Translations under genes and position numbers: made by a program
Origin: Timema cristinae
Lineage: Eukaryota > Arthropoda > Insecta > Phasmatodea > Timematidae
Direction of reading: 5' to 3'
DNA: 64,000 nt
NCBI GenBank assembly: GCA_039000515.1
Contig: JBCFYV010000100.1
Span: 53,939,433-54,003,432, forward strand
Part shown: positions 1 through 10,111 of the stretch, piece by piece
How positions within the stretch are numbered: position 1 is the stretch's first letter
Layout: every line of letters begins with the position of its first letter
The notes under the pieces: model-generated
The model's input: the letters and a program-made list of their open reading frames with translations, nothing else
The model's database searches: none
What the model was told of the DNA's origin: nothing

Positions 1-203
1 TTTTTTTTTTTAATCGTATGACACATTTGACCCAGAGGCACTTTGACGTCCAGGTTCGATCATATATGTAGACTATAACCAACCAAGTGACCATTGGGAT
101 TATTCCCCTAAAGGGAAAAATACTCGAGGTACCAGCCGGGAATCGAACCCGGGACTCCCACACTCATAGCCAGGTGAACTGACCACTACACCACAAGGAT
201 TTG
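1..203 (-). mobile_element. tRNA-derived SINE (family E), tail at window edge
   Basis: On the - strand the element starts near 203 with a tRNA-like head that has an A-box-like TGTAGTGGTCAG and a B box GGGTTCGATTCCC (about 140-155). It runs into an unrelated body and ends in a poly(A) tail, seen as the T run at positions 1-12. The head resembles tRNA-Glu, but the acceptor-stem halves do not pair, so this is a retroposon and not a working tRNA gene. The tail may continue outside the window. Confidence 0.6.
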
Positions 204-1083
204 ATCGCCTTGCACTAATCAGTTTAAAAATGTTGTGTTACATATTATTTTATAGTTTCGTCTTCCTATACCATAATCGAATTCTTGAATATGTGCATAG
301 CCATGACTCAACTTTGACCAAAGAAGCATGATAGAGGGTTGGAATGGCGACACGAAATACCCATGTTGACTACACGATAATTTATATTAGTATGTTCAAA
401 TGGTACAACTGTGTTAAAAATAGATTTGCGGTGAGTATTGAATCCCATACACATGACCCGATCTGTTGGGTCCAATCTGAAGAATAATGGTGGGGATAAA
501 TCGGGCGTTACTCTCCATACGACCCAAACTGGCAGTTGGTTAAGCACGCTCGCTGTGTTAGGAAACACGCCATCATGGGTACTTCATTGTCGAAATTAAA
601 AAAAAAAACCTCTGTATTGTCTTAGCTTTATTACCCAAAAACGCTTCGCCAATACAAGAAAGAAAATGTTGGGCTGAAAAGTTGTTACTACAGAGAAAAA
701 AATATAGTCATATAAATATTTTTAATGACGGCTTCAAGGAAAATGATGGTAAATCGGCCCAAGTGTCCTAAACACGACTCAACTTGCAGTGTGTTGGAGA
801 GGTGAGTCAGGAGATTGTGTGGTCACCCGAGCCAACCTCCTAATATCGGACCAATTTGCCTACACACCACCCGAACGGAAAAGTTCCTGCAGATTGAATA
901 CAACAGCTTGAGTTGTGTGTAGGGGAGGGGAGGGGGGTGTCAGGGGGGGGGGGGGGTTAGCTGGAAGAAAAACGTTATTTTGACTATTGTAGAAAAAAAG
1001 TTACATAGGTCACGTTTCATTGACATTTTTTTTTTGGCTAGCTCGTATTACACTTTGCTAAAAAAAAATATATTGAATTATAC
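204..1083. other. Intergenic, no gene seen
   Basis: AT-rich sequence with no supported exon. It holds a G-rich, near-homopolymeric stretch at about 920-955 (runs of G up to about 14) and several A and T runs. An ORF of 86 codons at 308-568 on the - strand shows no recognisable protein. Confidence 0.5.
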
Positions 1084-1106
1084 CTAGATAAATTGTATTA
1101 TCTTAC

Positions 1107-1461
1107 CAGGCTCATCGTGACCTTGAAGGTCACCATTATCAAGAGAATGAGGTGCACCTGATGACTCCAGATTTTCGTCCAACTCGTCCTCGGAGAACGA
1201 GAAGAGATCGTCGTAGTCAGAGTCTGGAGTCGCGGGCTCCCTTTCGTCAGACATGTCCAGAGCTGGATTACTATAACACGATGATGTGTCTAACTCCAGA
1301 AATGGTGGAGGCCTATGATGGCTCGATGCAGCCTCTAAATCCGGCACCGGATTACTATGGCCTGACGCAACTTTTAAATCCAAGGCCGGGCTACTATGGC
1401 TCGACAGAGTCTCTAAATCCAGGGCCGGATTATTATAGCCCGATGAAACTTCTACCGTCAT
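1107..1461 (-). CDS. Possible exon: acidic protein with degenerate 13-14 aa repeats (partial)
   Basis: An open frame starts at ATG 1461, directly preceded by in-frame TAA TAG, and meets a good donor (G|GTAAGAT) at 1107/1106, leaving 118 codons in phase 1. Residues 1 to about 70 are five imperfect repeats around the motif NPALDLE. The rest is acidic and Ser-rich (SDYDDLFSFSEDELDE), which looks like a disordered region. The sequence before the ATG, TTTGTTAATAG, could instead be a splice acceptor. Following exons would lie left of the window. The opposite strand is also open across the repeats (1152-1490), and substitutions between repeat units are not concentrated at third codon positions, so the coding strand is not certain. 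I do not recognise the protein. Confidence 0.35.
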
Positions 1462-1499
1462 CTATTAACAAAGTGATGTACCGGAGTTAACACATATAC

Positions 1500-3680
1500 C
1501 TGGAAACTTAATTTCTATGGTGGGTCACAAACCAGTGGGCAGTTATACACCTCTCTTGAAGTTTCTAGTCGGGATTTAAGCAACACATACCCTTAAATGA
1601 AGTAATAAATAGTGTTATTTGTCAAAAGATTAATACTATCTTAAAATGACCTAAGAAATACACCGTCACTAACACTTGGCAAGGACCCCAATTAAATTCC
1701 GTCCAGAATCAACGTCAATCACAAACATCAAACTCGGTTATTAAACCTTACCTGCCTATCAAAATAACCAAGCCACGCAGAAAATAACTAACGTTAACTT
1801 AACCATGTTTTACCAAATATTACCATAAATCTTAAATATCTTTTGATCAACTTTAATAAAATCAACTAAATTGAGTTTCATCAAAAGTAGATTTAATTTT
1901 TAAAAAATCCAAATATTTTGTTGTTTGCTTGAGCAAGCTTAATCAAGGCTAACTGATGATAAATATACCTAATCTTAACTTAGTCTTAGTAGTGAGCTCT
2001 GATATCCAAGAACGCTAGTTCAACTATTCAGAAACTATAAAAAATATATATCAAATATCATAAATTGATTTTAGAGACAATAAAACAGGCTTCAAGTTTA
2101 CAGTTGAACAATTTAATTTATTTTTAAAATATTTCTGTGAGCAAAAATTGAATAGTAGAATGATATTTAGTAATTAGTCATTCTTAACACTTACCATAAA
2201 AAAATATAATTTGACAATGATTTAATGATGAAAAGAGTAATACATGTTTCACTCTATTAAATTAATGCTTTTGAAAAAAGTTTCTTCTTTAAAAATAATT
2301 AGCAAAACCATTGTGTTTTTTTAAAAGAAATAAACTAAGCCCCCTGTTTAAAAGTCAGATAACAAGCTGATGTGTTTATCACTATCAGCAAAAAAAAAAA
2401 AGTTACAGCTGCAACAAAGGTTCCACTTTATCTGTCATTACTTCACACAATGTTAAGTATCTCCTTATTCATTTTACTTGATAAAAATATGAAAACTATA
2501 ACAGTTCCACTTTTACTTTCTTTTCTAACACTCACTCTATACGTATCAACGCTTAACCTCATAATACAAATGTTTTAACAAACTCCACGACAGATTTAGT
2601 CCTATCTGGAAAAAGACAAGATAAGGACGATGACACGAGAATTACAAGCACAAATTAAACATTTCTATCTGCCCTCTGGTGGAAAGAAATTTTCGTTATT
2701 TTAAATAAGTGTCCTTGCTATTCCACAGGAATAGGTAAATATTTGGGAATGAAACGTGAAAACACATACTATATTTACATTTACCTGGTTGTGAAGCAGC
2801 CATTTCTGCGATGTTGAATTAAACTATCACTGGAATACCTATTTAAATTAATTTGTCCATGAATTGTGACCTACTTTTACGCATGGTGTTGATAAATTTT
2901 CATTAACTCATAAAACCTTCAGGCAGTTACGCCCATTATTGAAGGTTTATTTAACCATAACCTTTGTCAAGGAAATTTGTAGTTGATCTAGCTTGATATA
3001 TTACTCAACAGAAATATAACTGTCGGCCATATTTAAAAATAGTTAAAGGAATTTCAGGGAATAGTCCTAGATTAAAAAAGTATGTAAAAACAAGCAAATT
3101 TACCAAAAAAAACTACATTATGCACGTCATAATTACGAAATGACAATTATTTCAAGTTTAAAAAAATAGTAGAGACATCTGTTGCGAACAAATTGCACTA
3201 TGAAAACAAGATAACCTTTAGCTAATGTTTTGATTCACAGATGGCGTTAAATCATGGTAGCATATGCAAGTGGGTCAAAACCTTAGGTGAAGTTTGTTTG
3301 ATACTGTAACTATCGTTTAATTTTGCGGCCAATTTATCCTTAGTCCAAAATGGTTCAATAAACTTTGAAACTCGTAGGATTCTATTATAATATTAGGGTA
3401 AGAAGGGGGTGGGGGGTTTTCATGTAGACATCTTAAGGGGGATCTGGTAGCGCCATTTTTACTTTCTCTCTCTCTCTCTTAGATGTAGATTAAATAATAT
3501 TATTGCTTGCTTATGCAACAATAACTTTATGGATACAAAGTTGGAAATAGGGTACCCAACAAAAAAGTTTGATTTTATATGATTACTTCCTGCCTCCCTG
3601 ATTTACTGGCCAAAGATGTCCAATTTTTAATTATGACCCGCAATAATCCAGTTGATCTCTTTTAATAGGCTGGTTATGGT
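1500..3680. other. Intergenic, no gene seen
   Basis: AT-rich, with many stops in all frames and no recognisable exon. A (TC)n microsatellite lies at about 3464-3480. I see no repeat family that recurs elsewhere in the window. Confidence 0.5.
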
Positions 3681-3689
3681 ACCTTAAGA

Positions 3690-3880
3690 TTAAGGACAAA
3701 GATTCAGTTCAGTTGAAGAGGGACTATATGTATGCCATAGATCAGTGATATTCAACCTGTTTTGTTCATGTACCTCCAGATACAAACTTTCAACTTTGTA
3801 CCACCCACATAAGTGAACGAATGGTTTCTCGTTAGGCCGGCCTTCTGAAAACGAAGGGATCAGGATTTGAAATCGCATTT
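3690..3880. repeat. Degenerate dispersed repeat, possibly hAT-derived
   Basis: The stretch around 3740-3830 (ATCAGTGATATTCAACC and following) has the look of the 5' end of non-autonomous hAT elements that start CAGTGGTTCTCAACC. No partner end or target duplication was found, so the assignment rests on recalled family similarity only. Confidence 0.3.
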
Positions 3881-5380
3881 GGGTCCACTGAGGGTGGTTT
3901 TTTTTTTATCTCTCTTAAATGGTTCCTGCTCTCCTTCCTCACACATGATGGTAAATTACCTTTAAAATACTTCCTTCTTCGTTAAAGTAATTATCATATA
4001 CATATGTGTACAACCTGAACAGATAATAGGATGTGGTGATATAAAAACATTAAAAAGAATAGTTTTTTTTTGTACTCTCAAACTTGTTGTTGCATAGTGC
4101 AAGTAATACAAAGTCTATAATATAAATCTAACATAAATCACATTCAAAATTATATATTAAATAATAAGTTTTAAATGAGGAATATATTGTTTCACATTTT
4201 ACATACCCCCTAAGATGTCTCCATCTAACTATGATTGATTACCAGTGCTCTAGAATACGTGTAACTAAAGAGTTTGCTAACTACCAACGATGAGCACGCA
4301 AACCAGTACCTCATAGCTCTCACCCTATGTGAAGACAAACTCGGGATCTTTATGTGGCTCACCGGGTCACTTTCTGTCAAGAACGCTCTAGCATTACTAG
4401 ACGGAGTGTTCGTTGCAATCAGATGCTTAGAGTATGTTTTATAGTCAATAAAATAATTTAAATCATAACAATATCATTCTATATTTCAATTAACCCCCTC
4501 CCTAATTCCCCCGGAACTTAAACCCCTCATCCCTTAGGGGCCATCCAAGCTAATGTTTATCAAATTTCTCCCAATAGGGGAACTACTTTAATAAGTGTTT
4601 GTATACATTGACCACTCACCTTAATATACTACCTGTCCCTCCCCTTGCCACGAAACCAGTTCTCAGTAATCTCTAAATTGTCGTAGTCAATCTGTGCTCT
4701 CTGTATGATCATGTTAACTTATGCATTGTTAGAAATGGTGATAAACATGGTTATTAAAGGATGTAAAATTGTACCTATGCTTTGCCTCTCAAATAGTGTA
4801 GAAAATAATCAAACCATCATTTCTTTGTTTTATCTTACTCTTTTAAGCTAAAATAAGAAGATTTTTATGTAAACTGATGTATTGTTACGATTTTCTGGAT
4901 TATTTGGGATTTGTCTCTTATGTAAATAAAAAAAATCACCTAATTAAGTTTATCCTTTATCTATGGTTTTAATTTATACACTGATATACACAACATGGTT
5001 TCAATTTCATTTCATCGTCGACAAACTTTACTAATATAAATTACATGTATTGCTAGTTTTTTGGTTAAAGCATTAATTTTTCATTCAATGTGTATAACAT
5101 TAAGGAAATTAGATTTGATTGTTATTAATGATAAATATATCTGATTAAATAATATTCTATAATTTTTATAGCTTTGAATTTTATCATTAAATGCTAATAA
5201 GTTTTTACCATACATTGTAAAATAAGTTGTCTGTGGATTAAGATATTCACTCACATTTAAATATAGAAAGTTTGTTAAAAAATCTTTCAAAATAAGCCGA
5301 CATTCAAGTAAATATATTTGAAACACTTTTCTTTCATGCCTACTAATAGTTTGTCCATGATTATGCTTGTGCTATACAAT
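3881..5380. other. Intergenic, no gene seen
   Basis: AT-rich DNA downstream of the 3' end of the secreted protein gene. Short ORFs in it have no recognisable domains. Confidence 0.5.
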
Positions 5381-5382
5381 AT

Positions 5383-5388
5383 TTTATT
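5383..5388 (-). promoter_or_regulatory. Poly(A) signal of the secreted protein gene
   Basis: AATAAA on the - strand (TTTATT on +), about 70 bp after the stop codon of the Gly/Tyr-rich protein gene. The spacing fits a short 3' UTR. Confidence 0.55.
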
Positions 5389-5455
5389 AAATGAAACATT
5401 GTTTTTTTTTAAGAAGGTTAGTTTTACTGTACACTGCACTGAAGGAAATAACCGG

Positions 5456-6870
5456 TTAGTATCCACTTGAACTATACAGCGGGGCTTCATCATAATACCT
5501 GATGTCAGATTCCTTGTCCCCCACGTACGTAATCGGCTCAACGAACGTTGCGAGACCTATTCCTTTCCTCGCTACACCAGCACCAGATGTGTGTGCAGCT
5601 TCGTCAACATAATGGTTATACGGTACAGCAGTCACGTACGGAGCCTTTTCTCCATGACGGCTGTACAGAGCACCATAGCTTCTTGCGCCGTCAGGATAGT
5701 AGTCCACGGGTTGTAGGTTGGAAGCCTTTGCGTCATAATAACCGTACCCTGTCAGCGGTACTTCGTACCCCCCGAAATGTTGACCACCACCATAACCATC
5801 ATGAGCAACGTTCTCACCAAAGGTTCCTCCGGCCTTATCATAGAAGTTACCCGCTCTCTGCTGTTGACCACCATAAGCGTTCTCTCCGTACCGCTTACCG
5901 CCCTTGTCCAACCCGTACTTGGCTTGGTCATTGTAGAACTGGCCACGGCCAAACAGCCCTTTCTGTCCCTGCTCGTCGTTGTAGCCTGCAGCCGAATCAA
6001 AGTTGCCCTGTCGGCCTTGCTGGTTTGAGAGATATGTGCCATCCTCTTGTCCGCCTCTGTAAGCGTTACCAGCCCCGTCGTGGAACTCTCCACCCGTCTT
6101 GCCATAGTCGTAGTGAGCGCCCTCGTCAAGCCCGTCATCAAAGAAGTTGGAAGTCTTCCCGGTCTCGTCCTTGTGGTATGAGTTTGTGAACCCTGACGTT
6201 TGATGTCCCTTGCGGTGTCCGCCCTTCGCGCCGACCCCTTGCACCGCCTGACCATTCTTGTTGTATGACTGTTCACCCCCATAGCCGTTGGCGACGTTGT
6301 AACCCTTCTTGACGCCGGCCAGGTCCCCATAGTACCCGGAGCCCGCCTGGTTGCCGCGGCTTCCGAGTTGACTCCCGCCGAACTTCCCCAGAGATTCCTG
6401 CCCACTCGTGCCCCTTTGTCCGGTGTTTTCCGTAGAACCCGACCTCCCCTTGGGAGTTGCCGAGATTTTGACTGCCGTACACCTGCTCCCCACCTTTATG
6501 CAAGCCATAGTTCTCTCCCCCCTTGTCCGCCATAGCCTTGCCCGAAACCGCCATAACCCTGATGTTGTCCGTATCCACTGTGACCCCCTCCTCCATGACC
6601 TAAGGAAATGCCGGGACCAAGAATACCGGAAGCTTCCGCTACATGATCTTCTATTTCTTCATATTTAGGATCCACATATGCTCTTCTTTTCCTGTCACTG
6701 TCCACTTTGTTGTTTTTATCTAAAGAAAGACTGGGGCCCAGGAGTTCAGAGTCTGCCGTCTTCTGTTCATCTGGTATCTTCTCCACTTCTTTCAACGAGC
6801 CTCCAAACACAACATTTATAAACAAAACACACAAGAGAACTGCACAGCGAGACTGATTGCCTCTGCACAT
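5456..6870 (-). CDS. Secreted Gly/Tyr-rich structural (cuticle-like) protein, with two frameshifts
   Basis: Starts at ATG 6870 with a hydrophobic signal peptide (residues 1-23, CAVLLCVLFINVVFG core), then an acidic linker with a dibasic RKRR site near residue 61, then about 400 residues rich in Gly, Tyr, Asn, Gln and His. A segment GFTNSYHKDETGK...FFDD resembles a widespread insect extracellular family with HKDE and FYD motifs (possibly the one Pfam lists as DUF4779, from memory). It ends in a Tyr-rich tail. No transmembrane segment follows the signal. The role is inferred: an extracellular or cuticular matrix protein. The frame shifts twice, each by one apparent extra base: in a six-base run (C on +) at about 6517-6522 and in an A/T run near 6428-6431. 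Between them the 6273-6596 frame is used, and after them the 5456-6508 frame. Both sides keep the same composition, so a sequencing indel is more likely than a dead gene. It appears to be a single exon, with a TATA box upstream. Confidence 0.75.
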
Positions 6871-6958
6871 TTTTAAAAGACACTTGTTTATTTTCTTCTA
6901 GACTACACTGTCCAAACTAAAGTCTGTAAGATGAATGAATCAAAAAAATGATGCAGCC

Positions 6959-6966
6959 AATTTATA
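6959..6966 (-). promoter_or_regulatory. TATA box of the secreted protein gene
   Basis: TATAAATT on the - strand, 89 bp upstream of the ATG. A start site about 30 bp downstream (near 6930-6935, in a TTCATTCATC context) would give a 5' UTR of about 60 nt. TATA promoters are usual for highly expressed insect cuticle-type genes. Confidence 0.55.
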
Positions 6967-6969
6967 CTG

Positions 6970-7850
6970 CGGCAAAGATTCTTGCAGTGGTGGTGGTGGG
7001 AGGCGAATATTACTAGAAACCTTGAGGTTGATGTCGAGACATTCGATTAGACGCTTTCCAGGTTTTGTTTGAAAAAGTAAAAAAAAATAAACTCTTTTAA
7101 TGTGGCCCTTAACTGTGTGGGTTTGGAGGATATTTCAATGTTGCCCCATTGATTGTCTCTGCTTGCACATAAGGTCAACTCGGTCAATAGTGCTTGACCT
7201 CGAAACGGAATTTAATTTGTGTTACATGTCAACGACTTCCTTGCCGGCCATTAATGAAGTGTGTTATAACAGGTTCCCAGTGACACACTGATTAAGGTTC
7301 TCGCAACACTTTTCACCAGTTTACAGCGAATTGTTCATAGATCCGGCGACCTTGATCAACACGTCTTTAAATTAATCGCGTTAATACCCGCTCAACTGGA
7401 TCTCCATAAGCGTTTATTTACAGTGTATTCAATCTTAGATATTTTTTTTTTATTTGTTTGAAGGTCATTTCAAGTGAAGGAACTGAAATTAGTCATGTCG
7501 AATATATTCTTTTATAGAGTTTTCTTTAGAATGAAGTAAATGACTTGCACATAGCCCCTTCTGGTAACGTTACGCTCGAATGATTCCCGAGTTATAGCGT
7601 TGAAGGTCGTTCAAGAGGGAAAAGATCACTTTAATAGCTATTGTTTTACTTCGCTTATACACATGCTGTGTTTAGTTCTTGTAAACGTTATAATTAATAA
7701 AAATATCTACATAATTAATTTGTAAATACAATATTTTGGAAATGAGGCTTTTATTTCAGCAAACACCTTAGTAGTTCTTGTTTTCACCTTTTTATTTCCT
7801 TAAAATACATGATTATGCCGTTCCCTCATGGGGTAGGCAAGAAACTGTGC
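6970..7850. other. Intergenic, no gene seen
   Basis: Upstream region of the secreted protein gene. No exon or repeat family recognised apart from T and A runs. Confidence 0.45.
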
Positions 7851-8330
7851 ATTTATCTCCAAAAACAGCTACGTACTTAATCCACCCTCACTAACTTTCT
7901 CCACACTTCCCTATCCTTGAATACTCCCTTCTCTTCAACAACATCCATACACCGAGTCATACAAGCTCTTTTATTATTAAAACTCTTCATATTTCTCTTT
8001 TTCACACATTTGTCTACAACATTTAACATCACTTTAAATGACCTACCCCTTTCTTTTGACCCACACACACTACATTAATATATTGGCGTCACTCAATCCA
8101 CACTCATCCTCTCAACATGCCTAAACCAACGTAAGACGATTCTTTCATCAATTTCAAACCACACTCCTTCAGCACCCATTCATTACCATCTGTTTATACG
8201 AGTTTTTCCACATACATTTCTTAGATCTCTCATTCCGACTGCATTCCCCTTGCTCTTGTGTTTCTCCTGACAAACCCACGCTCCACATCCATAAAACAAT
8301 GTTGGCGTTATCACACTTTTATATACCGCC
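7850..8330 (-). mobile_element. LINE fragment: C-terminal end of reverse transcriptase ORF
   Basis: On the - strand, broken frames read FYGCGAWVCQEKHKSKGNAV near 8300, LRWFRHVERM near 8120 and [18 protein letters not shown] near 7960. This is the typical tail of insect endonuclease/reverse-transcriptase proteins (YGAEAW, WFGHVERM and RACMTR motifs). Several stops and shifts show it is dead. A related copy lies at 37840-38220. Confidence 0.6.
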
Positions 8331-8457
8331 TTCTTTTATTTTGTTAATAAATATCTTAAAATGAGCTGTGTTCGTTTCATGGAACATATTGCCTGTCCTA
8401 TATCAAGCATTCCGGAGCATCTCCGGCAGGTTTTCCTTGTCAGTTAATTGGGGAAAC

Positions 8458-8650
8458 ACCTGCTTCAGTGGCCACATGGTCCAAGGCATCACTCTTGTGT
8501 TAAAGACTAGACTGCCAATGACAGGGAGATCAGGGTTCAAATCTTTATCAGGTGAAGAAAGGCTTTTTTTCCTTTTAAAAAGAAAAGTTTTCTGTTCTCC
8601 ATCCATGCAAATCAGGGTACAATTCTCATAAATTCAACCTTTCTCAGCTA
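8458..8650 (+). mobile_element. tRNA-derived SINE (family B), + copy
   Basis: Head with CAGTGGCCACATGGTCCAAG and a B-box-like GGTTCAAATC, followed by the family B body with pyrimidine-rich stretches. It resembles a class II (Ser/Leu-type) tRNA head. It is the only + oriented copy of this family recognised here. Confidence 0.5.
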
Positions 8651-8659
8651 TAACTCACT

Positions 8660-9217
8660 CCCCAAACTGATAATGAAACAAGATGAAAAAAAAGTGACCA
8701 GGATATTGGGTTTTGTGTGTCCTAGCTGGGCTTTACTAAATGGTTTCCCCCTCACCAAGAATAAATGTATGTACATTTTATGTAAATTATGCCTTCCTCA
8801 GCCCTTATCACATTAGTTAAATTAAATATGTACAGTCCAGATGGAAAGTAAGAGATAGAGCTAACAATTATTATTCAGCGTGGCTCTCTTAGGAGATTTT
8901 TGAAAATTGGATGCTCTTTGACGCTAATGATCATCTTTTACATCATATTGAGAATATCAGGACGTGAAATGTATCTAAAGGTGAGAAAATGTATTCAAGG
9001 GGCAGCGACCCCCGACTCCACCACCATTTGATAAGAGCAAACCCATATATATTAATAAAAACTCTAGGGAATCTACATAAAGTAGCAACATCTCAAAGGA
9101 ATTTCTTGTACTTCAACAAATTTGGTTCAAACACAGCTGGGGTTAGTGTATTTAACTTGAGTGATAAAAATATGTGGCAAACTTTTTTTTGGAGGGGAAG
9201 TACAACCGCCGGTAAAA
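8660..9217. other. Intergenic, no gene seen
   Basis: AT-rich, with no convincing exon. Confidence 0.4.
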
Positions 9218-9343
9218 GAAACCTGGAAGGTATGTGAAAATACCTTTCCAGGTCAAATTGATAGGCCCTTTTCACTATCGCTTATAGAAATCCTTGTGCG
9301 CTGATATAATCAATCAGTTCAGAAAGTGCAAGTTAAATACTTA
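9218..9343 (+). mobile_element. SINE family D body fragment (5' truncated)
   Basis: Inverted relative to 59160-59290: the two share GTGAAAATACCTT, TCGCTATCGCT-like and AAGTGCAAGTTAAATAC segments in the same order. The tRNA-like head present in the other copy is missing here. Confidence 0.5.
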
Positions 9344-10111
9344 AAATGGAAATAAAAATAAGTCACTTTCTTGTTGAGTCTACCAACATGTATGATAGAA
9401 ATTTGGTTTTTAAATGTGTTTTTGTTTTATTTCTATTTGTGCTTAATTTCCGACAATTCTAACACGTTTACTTAATGATATAATAATAATAATTATTTAT
9501 TAACTTTATTTACAATTTGAATAAATATAAATCATTACATAGAATAGGTTAAATATTTAAAAACTATTGTGAGTTGAAAAACAAAAAGGAGCTTGCCTAT
9601 GCAAAGGTTATCTATTCTTGGTAAATCTAAAAGAACACATAAATATTGATTTTGGAAAAACACATTTTATTCTTCAAGTGCTCATCGTCACAGATATTGA
9701 ATTCTAAATACAGATAATCAAGACTATTATTCGTTCATTATCAACAGTATTCAATCATAATGAATAGAATCTAACACAAAATAGTAATACACTTATAATA
9801 AATATTTTCAACAATAATTGTCGTCCAAACGGCGATCCAAGCTAGGAATTGTAGCCATTGCATCTGCGTCGGCTCGGCAGCCATACTGTTATACACTTAT
9901 CCGACAAATATTTTCACTACTCACTTATTTTTCTCATTCATCGCATTATGCATGGTCAAAGTATAGTATTAAAGTGGTAGTTCCGTATCAGCTTCAAGAT
10001 GAAGTACTCAGATTGGCTAAAAATAAAGTGTTTCATTGATAGACGGCATTACAGCAACTCAAGGAAATTAAACGTTGATATCGCTAAAGTCATTGGTCGT
10101 TAGAAGTGGCA
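9344..10111. other. Downstream flank of HARS
   Basis: AT-rich; holds the likely HARS 3' UTR. An AATAAA on the - strand lies at 9666-9671, about 440 bp after the stop, and is a possible poly(A) signal. No other gene seen. Confidence 0.4.

Noticed and set aside
123..203. tRNA-Glu gene on the - strand
   Set aside because: A and B boxes are present but the acceptor stem cannot pair, and the head continues into a SINE body with a poly(A) end. The same reasoning applies to all other B-box hits in the window (for example 15.9, 48.9, 53.7, 56.1, 59.4 and 63.5 kb).
5548..6405. ORFs of 213, 217 and 83 codons overlapping the secreted protein gene
   Set aside because: They are shadow frames of the Gly/Tyr-rich coding sequence. 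They lack signal peptides or domain similarity, and the real gene has TATA box, signal peptide and poly(A) signal on the - strand.
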